In this document: piece by piece, positions 28,143-37,541 of the stretch
Position numbering within the stretch: position 1 is the first letter of the stretch
Layout of the letters: each line of letters opens with the position of its first letter
Assembly: GCF_016863435.1 (NCBI RefSeq)
Contig: NZ_BOOW01000006.1
Location: 124,001 to 188,000 of the forward strand
Length of the DNA stretch: 64,000 nucleotides
Source of the DNA: Sinosporangium siamense
Lineage (GTDB): Bacteria > Actinomycetota > Actinomycetes > Streptosporangiales > Streptosporangiaceae
Direction: 5' to 3'
Notes under the pieces: model-generated
What the model was told of the DNA's origin: nothing
The model's database searches: none
What the model saw: only the letters and a program-made list of their open reading frames with translations
Translations under genes and position numbers: made by a program

Positions 28143-29563
28143 GCGAGACCACCACCACGGCCGGCCCGCCGCCCTCGAAGTCCGAGGGATCGGCCAAGGC
28201 CGGGGAGCGGCCCTACGAAGGCGGGCTGGGCAATCTGCGAGAGCTGCTCAACAGGCCGCTGACGTCCTACTATCTCGTGCTCGGGTGCACCTCGCTGCTG
28301 CTCGTGCTCGGCCTCATGATGGTGCTGTCGGCCTCCAGCATCGAGGCGCTGCAGATAACCGGCACGCCGTTCTACTGGTTCTTCAAGCAGTCCATCTCCG
28401 CCTTTCTCGGCGTGAGCCTGATGTGGATCTGTTCGAGGCTGCCGCAGAAGTTCTTCCGGTGGGCCGGTTATCCGCTCATGGTGCTGTCCTTCCTTGGGCT
28501 GCTGATGGTCATTTTCATTGGAGAATCGCAGCTCGGCGCCCAGCGCTGGATCGACATCGGGCCGTTCTACCTCCAGCCGTCGGAGCCCGCCAAGCTGGGG
28601 CTCGCGCTTTGGGGGGCCGACCTGCTGGCGCGCAAGGCCCGCGCGGGCCGGATCGAGTGGCGCCAGCTGCTGATCCCGCTGATGCCGGGCACGGCGATCA
28701 TGAGCGTGATGGTGATGCTCGGGCGCGACCTCGGCACGACACTCGTGCTGCTGATCATCTTCCTGTCCCTGCTGTGGGTGGTCGGCGCTCCTGTACGGCT
28801 TTTCACCGGGATCATGGGCGTGGTGTTGCTCGCCACGATTATCATGATCTGGGTTGAGCCTTACCGCTTGAGGCGCATCACGGGCTTCCTCGATCCCTGG
28901 GCAGATGCCCAGGGCGCCGGCTACCAGATGGTGCAGGGGCAGATCGCGATGGGCTCGGGCGGCTGGTTCGGCCTCGGGCTTGGCAGCAGCAGACAGAAAT
29001 GGAACTGGATCCCCCACGCGGAGAGCGACTTCATCTTCTCCATTCTTGGCGAGGAACTGGGGCTCTTCGGCACCTTGGCAGTGGTCATGCTCTACGGGCT
29101 TCTCGGCTACGCCGGTCTGCGTGTCGCCTCTCGGGCGCAAGATCCGTTCGTGCGGCTCGCGTCCGCGGCGGTGATCGCCTGGATCACCGGGCAGGCGATG
29201 GTCAACATGGGCGCGGTCATCGGGGTGGTGCCCGTCACGGGCATTCCGCTTCCGCTGGTGTCTTACGGCGGATCGGCTCTGCTGCCCACCCTGGCCTCAC
29301 TCGGGATGCTGTTGTCGTTCGCGAAACGGGAGCCCGGTGCGGCCGAGGCGCTCGCGGCGCGTGGCCCCGGACCGGTGGCAAGGGCTCTAAGCTGGCTTGG
29401 CCTGGGTGGTGCGGCGGCCCGACTGCGCCGCGTTTTCCACAAGGCGATCAACGACGGCACGGGAAATCGAAAGGACCGACATGAGGGTGGTCCTCGCCGG
29501 CGGCGGGACGGCCGGTCACATCGAACCGGCCCTGGCCCTGGCCGACGCTCTGCGTCATCTTGA
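28139..29563 (+). CDS. ftsW: SEDS peptidoglycan glycosyltransferase FtsW
   Basis: This 474-residue protein has about ten membrane helices after a 45-residue cytoplasmic tail. SEDS features are [40 protein letters not shown], the [17 protein letters not shown] loop, [20 protein letters not shown] with the catalytic-loop Asp, and [20 protein letters not shown]. It polymerises lipid II at the septum with FtsI. The GTG overlaps the murD stop as GTGA. The 3' end runs 83 bases into murG, a long overlap in a different frame, so its last 27 residues (basic, GRRRDG-rich type) are encoded over the murG N-terminus. Confidence 0.95.
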   Translation: MSETTTTAGPPPSKSEGSAKAGERPYEGGLGNLRELLNRPLTSYYLVLGCTSLLLVLGLMMVLSASSIEALQITGTPFYWFFKQSISAFLGVSLMWICSRLPQKFFRWAGYPLMVLSFLGLLMVIFIGESQLGAQRWIDIGPFYLQPSEPAKLGLALWGADLLARKARAGRIEWRQLLIPLMPGTAIMSVMVMLGRDLGTTLVLLIIFLSLLWVVGAPVRLFTGIMGVVLLATIIMIWVEPYRLRRITGFLDPWADAQGAGYQMVQGQIAMGSGGWFGLGLGSSRQKWNWIPHAESDFIFSILGEELGLFGTLAVVMLYGLLGYAGLRVASRAQDPFVRLASAAVIAWITGQAMVNMGAVIGVVPVTGIPLPLVSYGGSALLPTLASLGMLLSFAKREPGAAEALAARGPGPVARALSWLGLGGAAARLRRVFHKAINDGTGNRKDRHEGGPRRRRDGRSHRTGPGPGRRSASS

Positions 29564-30572
29564 CCCGAACATCGGCATCACCTGTCTTGGCACCGAGCGT
29601 GGCCTTGAGACCAGACTGGTGCCCAACCGGGGCTACGAGCTGGAGCTCGTTCCTGCCGTGCCCCTCCCAAGGACGCTCACGCCACAGCTTCTGACGGTGC
29701 CCGGCCGGCTCGCCGGGGCCGTCAACACCGCCGCTCAGATCCTCGACCGCGTGAAAGCCGATGTCCTGGTGGGCTTCGGGGGCTATGTCGCGACCCCCGC
29801 CTATGTGGCGGCGCGGCGGCGCGGCGTGCCGATCGTGGTCCACGAGGCGAACCCCCGGCCGGGCCTCGCCAACCGCCTGGGCGCGCGGTTGACCGAGCAC
29901 GTCTTCACCGGGCACCCGGAGACGGTGCTGCCCCACGCCCAGTGCGTCGGCATCCCATTGCGGCGTGACATCGTCGCGCTCGACCGGCTGTCGATGGGCG
30001 ACAAGGCCCGTTCGTGGTTCGGGCTTGAGGCCGACCTGCCGACGCTGCTGGTCTTCGGCGGCTCGCAGGGCGCCCAGTCGATCAACGAGGCCGCGCTCGA
30101 CTCGTCCAACGCGCTGCGCTCGTCGGGTGTGCAGGTGCTCCACGTCATCGGCCCGAAGAACCAGCTCGAGGTCGAGCCGCCACCGGGCGACCCCCAATAT
30201 GTGGTGCTGCCCTATGTCGACCGCATGGACCTCGCCTATGCCGCGGCCGACTTCGCGCTGTGCCGCAGCGGGGCGCTGACGTGCGCGGAGCTGACGGCGG
30301 TCGGACTGCCCGCGGCATATGTGCCGCTGCCCCACGGCAACGGCGAGCAGCGGCTCAACGCCGTCCCCGTCGTCGAGGGCGGCGGCGGCCTCATGGTCGA
30401 GGACGCCGAGCTGAGCCCGCAGTGGATCGTGCACAACCTCATCCCGATCCTGCGCGACCCCGAGCGGGTCGCCATGATGTCGGAGGCCGCCCTGCGCCTC
30501 GGCCGCCGCGACGCGGACGTCGACCTCGCCCATCGCGTGCTGAGCATCGCCCAGGCGGGTGGCCGCCGGTGA
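29481..30572 (+). CDS. murG: Lipid II synthase (UDP-GlcNAc transferase) MurG
   Basis: This 363-residue GT-B glycosyltransferase adds GlcNAc to lipid I on the inner face of the membrane. Motifs are the N-terminal [20 protein letters not shown] loop, [29 protein letters not shown], the C-terminal [13 protein letters not shown] loop and the nucleotide-binding [25 protein letters not shown] region. ATG at 29481 has AAAGGA 5 bases upstream and lies within ftsW. Its stop overlaps murC as GTGA. Confidence 0.96.
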   Translation: MRVVLAGGGTAGHIEPALALADALRHLDPNIGITCLGTERGLETRLVPNRGYELELVPAVPLPRTLTPQLLTVPGRLAGAVNTAAQILDRVKADVLVGFGGYVATPAYVAARRRGVPIVVHEANPRPGLANRLGARLTEHVFTGHPETVLPHAQCVGIPLRRDIVALDRLSMGDKARSWFGLEADLPTLLVFGGSQGAQSINEAALDSSNALRSSGVQVLHVIGPKNQLEVEPPPGDPQYVVLPYVDRMDLAYAAADFALCRSGALTCAELTAVGLPAAYVPLPHGNGEQRLNAVPVVEGGGGLMVEDAELSPQWIVHNLIPILRDPERVAMMSEAALRLGRRDADVDLAHRVLSIAQAGGRR

Positions 30573-32008
30573 ACCTCGTCAAACCCGTCGATCCGGTCGA
30601 CGCCGAGGACCTCGGCCGCGTGCACTTCGTCGGCATCGGCGGCGCAGGCATGTCCGGCATCGCGCGCATCCTTCTCAAGCGCGGCGCACGCGTCTCTGGA
30701 AGCGATTCACGCGGATCCGAGCTGCTCACGGAGCTGCGCGGCCTCGGTGCGACGGTGCACATCGGACACGCCGCCTCCCACATCAAGAACATCGACACCG
30801 TGGTGGTGTCCACCGCCATCCGCGACTCCAATCCCGAGCTCGGCGAGGCCCTGCGCCAGGGGCTCAGAGTGATCCCCAGAGCCGCGGCCCTGGCCTCGGT
30901 GATGGCGGGCCGCGAGGCGGTGGCGATCGCCGGCACCCACGGCAAGACCACCACCACCTCGATGCTCACCGTCGCCCTGCAAAAGTGCGGCGCCGATCCG
31001 TCCTACTGCGTGGGAGGCCAGCTCGTCACCACCGGGCTCGGCGCCGACGAGGGGACGGGTGAGGTGTTCGTCGCCGAGGCCGACGAGAGCGACGGCTCGT
31101 TCCTCATGCTGGCCCCCCGCATCGCCGTGGTGACCAACGTCGAGGCCGATCATCTCGACAACTACGGCGAGCCTGAGGCGGTGCACGCGTCCTTCGCGCG
31201 GTTCGTCGAGCGAATCGGGTCCACGCTGATCGTGTGCGCCGACGACCCGGGGGCCGCCGAGCTCGTGCCCATCGCGCGGGCCCGGGGCCTCGTGGTGCGC
31301 ACCTACGGCGAGTCCGAGGGCGCCGACTTCCGCGTCTCGCAGATCACGCCGGACGGCATGGGCGTCGCCTTCACCGTGTCGTTCTCCGAGTCGATCTCCG
31401 TCGGCGGCGCCGAGACGGGCGGCCGGGTGCGGCTCGCGGTGCCGGGCGCCCACAACGCGCTCAACGCCACCGCCGTCATCGCGGTGGCCACGGTGCTCAA
31501 CCTGGGGTTCGACGAGGTGTCCGGCGGACTCGCGGCCTTCACGGGGGCCAAGCGCCGCTTCGAGCCCAAGGGGGAGGCGGGGGGTGTCGCGGTCTTCGAC
31601 AGCTACGCCCACCATCCGACCGAGCTCGCGGCCGACCTCAAGGCGGCGCGCGACGTCGTGGCCTCCTTCTCCGGCTCGGGCCGGGTGATCGCCGTCTTCC
31701 AGCCGCATCTCTACTCGCGCACGAGGTTCTTCGCCGATGAGCTCGGCGCCGCCCTCGGCCTGGCCGACGAGGCCATCGTCTTGGACGTCTACGGCGCGCG
31801 TGAGGACCCCGAGCCGGGAGTCTCGGGGGCGATGGTCGCAGGGAGGGTGCCGCTCCCACCGGAGAGCATCGCCTATGCGCCCGACCGCGCCGCGGTGCCG
31901 GCCCTTGTGGCCGAGCGGGCGCGGCCCGGTGACATCGTGCTCACGATGGGGGCGGGCGACGTCACCGAGCTCGGCCCGCACATCGTGGCGGAGCTGTCCG
32001 GCCGCTGA
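30569..32008 (+). CDS. murC: UDP-N-acetylmuramate--L-alanine ligase
   Basis: This 479-residue Mur ligase starts the pentapeptide by adding L-Ala to UDP-MurNAc. Evidence is [17 protein letters not shown], the ATP loop [40 protein letters not shown], the MurC-type [25 protein letters not shown] region (H-H-P motif) and [12 protein letters not shown]. The GTG start overlaps murG as GTGA. Streptomyces species carry murC outside this cluster, so its place between murG and ftsQ helps to separate this lineage. Confidence 0.96.
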   Translation: MNLVKPVDPVDAEDLGRVHFVGIGGAGMSGIARILLKRGARVSGSDSRGSELLTELRGLGATVHIGHAASHIKNIDTVVVSTAIRDSNPELGEALRQGLRVIPRAAALASVMAGREAVAIAGTHGKTTTTSMLTVALQKCGADPSYCVGGQLVTTGLGADEGTGEVFVAEADESDGSFLMLAPRIAVVTNVEADHLDNYGEPEAVHASFARFVERIGSTLIVCADDPGAAELVPIARARGLVVRTYGESEGADFRVSQITPDGMGVAFTVSFSESISVGGAETGGRVRLAVPGAHNALNATAVIAVATVLNLGFDEVSGGLAAFTGAKRRFEPKGEAGGVAVFDSYAHHPTELAADLKAARDVVASFSGSGRVIAVFQPHLYSRTRFFADELGAALGLADEAIVLDVYGAREDPEPGVSGAMVAGRVPLPPESIAYAPDRAAVPALVAERARPGDIVLTMGAGDVTELGPHIVAELSGR

Positions 32009-32133
32009 GACCTTGGGAGTTCTTCATCGATCGGGCGAGTCCGAGCGCGCTTGTGCGGCATGCCGGGTGAGACGCTGTCGGTGGGCGTCCGGCGGGGGCG
32101 CTCCGAGGGCCCGCCGATCGGGGGAGGTGCCGC

Positions 32134-32796
32134 ATGAGGGCGCGCACGGCGTTCATCGCTCTGCTGACCGCGGGCGTGGTGGGATCGGCGGCCTGGCTGG
32201 TGTTCTTCTCGCCGGTCCTAGGCGTGCGTGAGGTGCAGATAGTGGGAAATGTCACAATTCCTACGGAGCTCATCCGCAAGGCCGTCGGGGTCGCCGACCG
32301 CGAGCCGCTGGCGACGGTCGACCTCGCCGACGTCGAGCGCCGGGTGTTGTCGATCAAGCAGCTCGAGTCCGCGCGGATCGACCGCAACTGGCCCGGCACG
32401 CTCAAGGTCCGCGTCGTGGAGCGGCGGCCCGTCGCGGCTCTGCCGTACGGCGGAGCCTTCGCCCTCGTCGACCGGCACGGTGTCGTGATGCAAGTGGTGC
32501 CGGCGGCTCCGCCCAGGATGCCCGTGCTCAAGGTGTCGCAGCCGAAGCCGGGCGATCCGGCCACTGCGGCGGCATTGGCCGTGATCAGGGCGTTGCCCGA
32601 GACTTTGGGGCGCACGGTCCGGGAGGTGCGGGCGCCGTCGGCCGAGAGTGTCTCGCTCATGTTGAACGACGGTCGCGAGGTGGTCTTCGGCGGCGCCGAT
32701 CGCGCGGCCGAGAAGGTGCGCGTGATCACTGGGTTGTTGCGCAAACCGTACGACGTCTATGACGTGAGCACGCCCGATGTGGTAACGGTCAAATGA
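32134..32796 (+). CDS. ftsQ: Cell division protein FtsQ/DivIB
   Basis: This 220-residue bitopic protein has an N-terminal membrane helix with almost no cytoplasmic tail, then a POTRA domain starting at VLGVREVQIVGNVTIPTEL, followed by the FtsQ domain with PGTLKVRVVERRPVAALPYG and FALVDRHGVVMQVV. FtsQ scaffolds FtsL and DivIC in the divisome. ATG at 32134 follows GGGGGAGG at good spacing. A 125-base gap separates it from murC, with no hairpin obvious, so it may still be co-transcribed. Confidence 0.93.
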   Translation: MRARTAFIALLTAGVVGSAAWLVFFSPVLGVREVQIVGNVTIPTELIRKAVGVADREPLATVDLADVERRVLSIKQLESARIDRNWPGTLKVRVVERRPVAALPYGGAFALVDRHGVVMQVVPAAPPRMPVLKVSQPKPGDPATAAALAVIRALPETLGRTVREVRAPSAESVSLMLNDGREVVFGGADRAAEKVRVITGLLRKPYDVYDVSTPDVVTVK

Positions 32797-32926
32797 ATCG
32801 GTGTGCTCGCGGTCAAGTCGGCGGGTTCGGTGGCGGTCAGGTGAGAAGGTCGGTAGAGAGGGAAAGTAGGGTGGCGTGCGAAAGGGACAGGGCGCGACAC
32901 GCCGGGCGCGCTTGCGGCGCGCTTAG

Positions 32927-32955
32927 TTGACCCGGGTGGTGCGTAACCCTACTGT
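32927..32955 (+). promoter_or_regulatory. Probable ftsZ promoter
   Basis: TTGACC (32927-32932) and TACTGT (32950-32955) are separated by 17 bases, fitting the housekeeping promoter pattern. Transcription would start near 32962, giving a leader of about 120 bases before the ftsZ GTG. A separate ftsZ promoter agrees with the known complex transcription of ftsZ in actinomycetes. Confidence 0.65.
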
Positions 32956-32963
32956 CCGTATCA

Positions 32964-33003
32964 ATCCTCAGGTTGACATAAATCTAAATCTCAACTTGAG
33001 GAT
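32964..33003 (+). promoter_or_regulatory. Inverted repeat in the ftsZ leader
   Basis: Arms ATCCTCAGGTTGA (32964-32976) and TCAACTTGAGGAT (32991-33003) pair over 13 positions with one G-T wobble, around a 14-base AT-rich loop. This AT-rich stretch stands out in the GC-rich window. It would begin within a few bases of the predicted transcript start, so it may be a 5' stabilising stem-loop or a dyad operator. The right arm contains the smaller palindrome CTCAACTTGAG. Confidence 0.65.
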
Positions 33004-33081
33004 GAGAGTTTAGCAATTGTGGTATCGGATCTCGCCATACCACACGAAATGGCAAGTCAACGAGCGGAAAGGCCCCTCGTC

Positions 33082-34602
33082 GTGGCAGCACCGCAGAACT
33101 ACCTCGCGGTCATCAAAGTCGTCGGCATTGGCGGCGGCGGAGTGAACGCCGTCAACCGGATGATCGAGGAGGGACTCAAGGGCGTCGAGTTCATCGCCAT
33201 CAACACCGACGCCCAGGCGCTGCTGATGAGTGACGCCGACGTCAAGCTCGACGTGGGCCGGGAGCTCACGCGCGGCTTGGGCGCGGGGGCCAACCCCGAG
33301 GTCGGGCGCAAGGCGGCCGAGGATCACCGTGAGGAGATCGAGGAGGTCCTCAAGGGGGCCGACATGGTCTTCGTGACGGCGGGCGAGGGCGGTGGCACGG
33401 GCACCGGCGGCGCGCCGGTGGTCGCCAACATCGCGCGCTCGCTCGGCGCGCTCACGATCGGCGTTGTGACGAGGCCGTTCAGCTTCGAGGGGCGCCGCCG
33501 GGCCATGCAGGCCGAGGCCGGAATAGAGACTTTGCGCGACGAGGTCGACACCCTCATCGTGATCCCCAACGACCGGCTGCTGTCGATCTCCGACCGGCAG
33601 GTGAGCGTGCTCGACGCCTTCAAGGCGGCCGACCAGGTGCTGCTGTCCGGTGTCCAGGGCATCACCGACCTCATCACGACCCCCGGTCTGATCAACCTCG
33701 ACTTCGCCGACGTCAAGTCGGTCATGTCCGGCGCCGGGTCGGCCCTGATGGGCATCGGCCACGCCAGGGGCGACGACCGGTCGGTGGCGGCGGCCGAGAT
33801 GGCCGTGTCGAGCCCGCTGCTGGAGGCGAGCATCGACGGCGCCCACGGTGTGCTGCTGTCGATCGCCGGCGGTTCCGACCTCGGCCTCTTCGAGATCAAC
33901 GAGGCCGCCCAGCTCGTGTCCAGCGCCGCGGCCATCGACGCCAACATCATCTTCGGCACGGTCATCGACGACGCCCTTGGCGACGAGGTCAGGGTGACGG
34001 TCATCGCGGCCGGCTTCGACGAGCCGCACACGGAGGAGAAGCCGCAGCTTCCGCCGCCGGGGTCACGCCAGCAGCGCCAGGCCGCGGCGACTCCGCCGCC
34101 GTCGGCCGGGCTCACCTCCTCGCCCAAGCCGCCGACGGCGCCGGCGGTCAAGGCCGAGTCCCGGGGCAACCCGCTCGGGAACGCCTCGGTCTCGCCGCCC
34201 CCGGTGCGGCCCGTGCCGAGCATGCCGCCGGCCTCCGTGCCGCCTCCTCCGCCGCCGCCCGCCGAGGCCGCGCCCCCGCCGTCTCCCGCCCCGGCTCCGC
34301 CGCATCCGGCCCCCGTCTCCGCGGACTTCCCCGCCACATCGGGCGGTCAGGGAGGTTCGATGGGCTCGGCCTCGGGTTCCTCCATGGGGGGCCCGTCGGC
34401 CGGTTCGCCGTTGCTGGGCGATGAGCCGCCGACCCCGGTCCCGAACCCGCGCTCGACTCCCGAGCCGGCCAACCCGCCGACGCCGATCACGCGCTTGGGT
34501 GACATGGGCCGGCGTCCGCGCGTCGTCTTCGAGGACCAAGAGGAGGATCTCGACGTCCCCGAGTTCCTCAAGCAGCAGCCGCCTTCCGTCGGGGGCGCGT
34601 GA
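33082..34602 (+). CDS. ftsZ: Cell division GTPase FtsZ
   Basis: This 506-residue tubulin homologue forms the Z ring. It shows [27 protein letters not shown], the GTP signature [30 protein letters not shown] and the T7 loop region [23 protein letters not shown]. After about residue 315 comes an unusually long Pro/Ala-rich linker (about 170 residues) and the conserved C-terminal peptide [10 protein letters not shown] that binds SepF. GTG at 33082 was chosen because the family begins at [12 protein letters not shown] and GGAAAGG lies upstream; an earlier GTG at 33019 would add 21 residues. Confidence 0.97.
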   Translation: MAAPQNYLAVIKVVGIGGGGVNAVNRMIEEGLKGVEFIAINTDAQALLMSDADVKLDVGRELTRGLGAGANPEVGRKAAEDHREEIEEVLKGADMVFVTAGEGGGTGTGGAPVVANIARSLGALTIGVVTRPFSFEGRRRAMQAEAGIETLRDEVDTLIVIPNDRLLSISDRQVSVLDAFKAADQVLLSGVQGITDLITTPGLINLDFADVKSVMSGAGSALMGIGHARGDDRSVAAAEMAVSSPLLEASIDGAHGVLLSIAGGSDLGLFEINEAAQLVSSAAAIDANIIFGTVIDDALGDEVRVTVIAAGFDEPHTEEKPQLPPPGSRQQRQAAATPPPSAGLTSSPKPPTAPAVKAESRGNPLGNASVSPPPVRPVPSMPPASVPPPPPPPAEAAPPPSPAPAPPHPAPVSADFPATSGGQGGSMGSASGSSMGGPSAGSPLLGDEPPTPVPNPRSTPEPANPPTPITRLGDMGRRPRVVFEDQEEDLDVPEFLKQQPPSVGGA

Positions 34603-34604
34603 GG

Positions 34605-34624
34605 GCCTTCTCCTGCGAGAAGGC
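34605..34624 (+). terminator. Small stem-loop between ftsZ and ylmE
   Basis: Arms GCCTTCTC and GAGAAGGC pair perfectly around CTGC, just after the ftsZ stop. No T-tract follows, so it may weaken read-through or protect the ftsZ mRNA 3' end rather than end transcription. Confidence 0.4.
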
Positions 34625-34679
34625 ACGATAGAGCCGCCGGATCCGGCACCGGGTTCACTGCACAGTAGGCGGCTAAAGA

Positions 34680-35384
34680 GTGACAAATCTGACTAGATAC
34701 GACGAGATCGCGGCCGGGTTGGCCGAGGTAGAGGAGCGCATCGCGGATGCCTGCCGGGCGTCGGGGCGCTCACGTGACGAGATCACCTTGATCGCGGTCA
34801 CCAAGACCTACCCGGCCTCCGATGTCCGTGTGCTCGCCGAGCTGGGCATCACCGACGTCGGTGAGAACCGCGACCAGGAAGCCGCCGCGAAAGCCCAAGA
34901 GTGCCACGATCTCCCGCTGAACTGGCATTTCATTGGTCAATTGCAAACGAACAAGGCCAAGTCGGTGGCGTCGTACGCCGATCTTGTGCACTCGGTGGAC
35001 CGCTCCCGTCTCGTGACCACGCTGAGCCGGGCGGCGGTGGCGGCCGGGCGGGAGCTCGGGTGCCTCATCCAGGTCGCGCTCGACGACGACCCCTCGCGCG
35101 GCGGGGTCCGCCCGGCCGAGGTGTTCGCCTTGGCCGAAGAGGTGGTGGCGGCCGAGGGGCTGCGGTTCGGCGGGCTGATGGCGGTGGCCCCGCTGGGCGG
35201 TGACGCGGGCAAGTCGTTCACGAAATTGGCCGAGTTGGCGCAGGCCGTACGCGGTCGATGGGCCGAGGCGCGGATCGTCTCGGCGGGCATGAGCGGCGAC
35301 CTGAACGAGGCGGTCGCCAATGGTGCGACACACCTGCGGATCGGTACGGCGTTGCTCGGCCGCAGGAGGCCCTTCGTCAGGTAA
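34680..35384 (+). CDS. ylmE: YggS/YlmE family pyridoxal phosphate-binding protein
   Basis: This 234-residue protein is a single alanine-racemase-like TIM barrel. The PLP lysine is in LIAVTKTYP; other signatures are VGENRDQEAAAK, LNWHFIGQLQTNKAK, VHSVDRSRL and the C-terminal SAGMSGDLNEAVANGATHLRIGTALLG. YggS proteins are PLP-homeostasis factors without known catalytic activity. The gene follows ftsZ directly; ylmD, normally between ftsZ and ylmE in Streptomyces, is missing. GTG start at 34680. Confidence 0.93.
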   Translation: MTNLTRYDEIAAGLAEVEERIADACRASGRSRDEITLIAVTKTYPASDVRVLAELGITDVGENRDQEAAAKAQECHDLPLNWHFIGQLQTNKAKSVASYADLVHSVDRSRLVTTLSRAAVAAGRELGCLIQVALDDDPSRGGVRPAEVFALAEEVVAAEGLRFGGLMAVAPLGGDAGKSFTKLAELAQAVRGRWAEARIVSAGMSGDLNEAVANGATHLRIGTALLGRRRPFVR

Positions 35385-35500
35385 TGTCCCCTCAAGTGGG
35401 CCTGGTGTCCGCGAATCTGGAGTAGAGGGCGCACAGTGGTGAGCTGCGAGGGGGGACGGCTGCCACCGGCCTTCAACCGACCACGGAGGATGACGTAGCA

Positions 35501-36007
35501 ATGGCCGGCGGCGCGATGCGCAAGATGGCGGTCTACCTCGGTCTGGTGGAGGACGACCGCTACGAGAGATACGAGGCTTACCAGGACGACGACTACGACG
35601 ATTACGACGAACGTCGCCGCACCGGTGGGGAGCAGGTGGCGGACGCCCATGAGCGCGAGGACGACACCGACTCGGGTGTGCCCGCGCCGAGACCGGCGGA
35701 CCGCGTCGTCGAGCGTCGCACGACCGACCTGGCGCGGATCACCACGCTGCACCCCCGGACATACAACGAGGCGCGCACCATCGGCGAGCACTTCCGGGAC
35801 GGCACCCCGGTCATCATGAACCTTACCGAGATGGTCGACTCCGACGCCAAGAGACTTGTCGATTTCGCGGCAGGTCTCATCTTTGGCCTACACGGCAGCA
35901 TCGAACGTGTTACCAACAAGGTATTCCTGTTGTCCCCTGCCAATGTCGAGGTGACTGCCGAGGACAAGGCCCGAATCGCGGAACGCGGGTTCTTCAACCA
36001 GAGCTAG
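35501..36007 (+). CDS. sepF: Cell division protein SepF
   Basis: This 168-residue protein has the N-terminal amphipathic membrane-binding helix [13 protein letters not shown], a very acidic and Tyr-rich linker (DDDYDDYDE), and a C-terminal SepF domain from residue 80 with [38 protein letters not shown] and [12 protein letters not shown]. SepF anchors and bundles FtsZ and binds its C-terminal peptide. ATG at 35501 with GGAGGATG upstream is used; ATG at 35516 is an alternative. Confidence 0.95.
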   Translation: MAGGAMRKMAVYLGLVEDDRYERYEAYQDDDYDDYDERRRTGGEQVADAHEREDDTDSGVPAPRPADRVVERRTTDLARITTLHPRTYNEARTIGEHFRDGTPVIMNLTEMVDSDAKRLVDFAAGLIFGLHGSIERVTNKVFLLSPANVEVTAEDKARIAERGFFNQS

Positions 36008-36089
36008 AGTGCCACCATGAAGACTGACTGGCCGGACTGGTCCCCACCGGACCTTGGCCGGCGGAACGGGACGGAGGCGAGGCGGGGTC

Positions 36090-36377
36090 ATGGCGATCAT
36101 TGAGAGCATTCTGGTCTTCGCCCTCACCATCTATCTGCTCCTGCTGATCGGCAGAATGATCTTTGAGACGGTCCAGGCGTTCGCTCGCCAGTGGCGGCCC
36201 ACCGGGCTCGTGCTGGTTTTGGCGGAGGCCACATACACGATGACGGACCCACCTCTCAAGTTCCTACGCCGTTTTATTCCGCCGCTCAGGTTGGGTACGG
36301 TGGCCTTTGACCTAAGCTTCACAGTGCTCTTCATTGTGGTGTTGGTCATGATCACACTCGTGTCCGCGCTTCACTAA
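36090..36377 (+). CDS. YggT family membrane protein
   Basis: This 95-residue protein has two long hydrophobic segments (residues 5-25 and about 70-93) joined by the family motif TDPPLKFLRRFIPPLRLGTVAFDLSF. YggT proteins sit between sepF and divIVA in many Gram-positive bacteria; their precise role is unknown. ATG at 36090 is preceded by GGAGGCGAGGCGGGG; an earlier start at 36054 would put charged residues before the helix and looks less likely. Confidence 0.9.
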   Translation: MAIIESILVFALTIYLLLLIGRMIFETVQAFARQWRPTGLVLVLAEATYTMTDPPLKFLRRFIPPLRLGTVAFDLSFTVLFIVVLVMITLVSALH

Positions 36378-36426
36378 TCGGGTACCGTCCCTCCGGACAG
36401 ATTCCAAGCGCGCCAAGGAGACCGAA

Positions 36427-37383
36427 ATGCCGCTGACGCCCGCTGATGTGCGGAACAAGCAGTTCAGTACCACCCGGTTGCGACCGGGTTACGACGAGGA
36501 GGAGGTCGACGCATTCCTCGATGAGGTGGAAGCCGAGCTCGACCGACTCATTCAGGAAAACGAGGAGCTCCGCGCCAAGCTGACCGAGTGCTTGCGCGGC
36601 AAGGTGCCCGGTGGCATGGGCATGGCGATGGCCCCCGCGCCCATCGCCGAGCCCAAGCCCGAGATGATGATCCCCCAGCCGGAGCCGATGAAGGCCCCCG
36701 AGCCGGTGCCCCCGCCCCAGCCCGTCCCGGTCATGAGCATGCCCCCGGCCGAGGACAACATGGACACCGCGGCCCGGGTGCTCGCGCTCGCGCAGCAGAC
36801 CGCCGACCAGGCGATCGCCGACGCGCGCCGCGAGGCCGACGAGACCGTGACCCGCGCCCGCCGTGAGGCGGACGAGATCCTGAGCAAGGCCCGCCGCCAG
36901 GCCGAGCAGGTCATCGGCGACGCGCGCGCCCGCGCGAGCACGCTCGAGCGCGACGCCCAGGAGCGCCACCGCCAGGCCATGGGCACGCTCGTGCAGAACC
37001 GCGACGAGCTTGAGCGCAAGGTCGAGGAGCTGCGCAGCATAGAGCGTGAATACCGCAGCAGGTTGAAGCTCTACTTCGAAGACCAGCTGGCCAACCTCAA
37101 CGTCGCGGCCGAGACCAGCGAGCCGTTCCCGATCGTGGGTTCCGGACCGATGACCGGCCCGCCGATGGGCGCCGCTCCCCTCGGCCCCGGACAGCTCGGC
37201 CCCGGCCAGATGGGTGCCGCACCCCAGATGGGCGGCGGTCAGATGAGCGGGCCTCAGCCCATGCCCCACGGACCCGGCGGTCAGCAGGCCATCCCCGGCG
37301 GGCCCGCGCCTTTCGGCGGTGAGCCCGTGCAGCACCAGGGTGCCTTCCAGACCGCCGACGGCCCGCACAACGACCGCCGTTAG
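36427..37383 (+). CDS. divIVA: Polar growth/division protein DivIVA (Wag31-like)
   Basis: This 318-residue protein has the DivIVA N-terminal membrane-binding domain (LTPADVRNKQFSTTRLRPGY, then DEEEVDAFLDEVEAEL). A short coiled coil is followed by a Pro-rich linker (residues 70-108), then a long coiled coil rich in Ala/Arg/Glu (about 115-220) and a Gly/Pro/Met/Gln-rich tail. In actinobacteria it marks growing poles and recruits wall synthesis; Ser/Thr kinases regulate it in mycobacteria, and two kinases lie 8 kb away. AAGGAG lies 8 bases before the ATG. Confidence 0.95.
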   Translation: MPLTPADVRNKQFSTTRLRPGYDEEEVDAFLDEVEAELDRLIQENEELRAKLTECLRGKVPGGMGMAMAPAPIAEPKPEMMIPQPEPMKAPEPVPPPQPVPVMSMPPAEDNMDTAARVLALAQQTADQAIADARREADETVTRARREADEILSKARRQAEQVIGDARARASTLERDAQERHRQAMGTLVQNRDELERKVEELRSIEREYRSRLKLYFEDQLANLNVAAETSEPFPIVGSGPMTGPPMGAAPLGPGQLGPGQMGAAPQMGGGQMSGPQPMPHGPGGQQAIPGGPAPFGGEPVQHQGAFQTADGPHNDRR

Positions 37384-37431
37384 CACGAGCCGCCTTCATC
37401 CCCTCGCGAGCTAAACGATCCCTCCGGACAC

Positions 37432-37462
37432 AAACTCGCCCTTCCCTCAACAGGGCGCGTTT
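37432..37462 (+). terminator. Hairpin after divIVA
   Basis: Arms AAACTCGCCC (37432-37441) and GGGCGCGTTT (37453-37462) pair with one mismatch around an 11-base loop. It lies 48 bases after the divIVA stop and may end the division operon. Confidence 0.45.
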
Positions 37463-37541
37463 CCACTTCCGGCTCGCTTGACGGATGGAGAAGGCTCATC
37501 CGGGTCGAACCCGCTTCGGCCCGCCAAGTGGGAGTTCCCCT

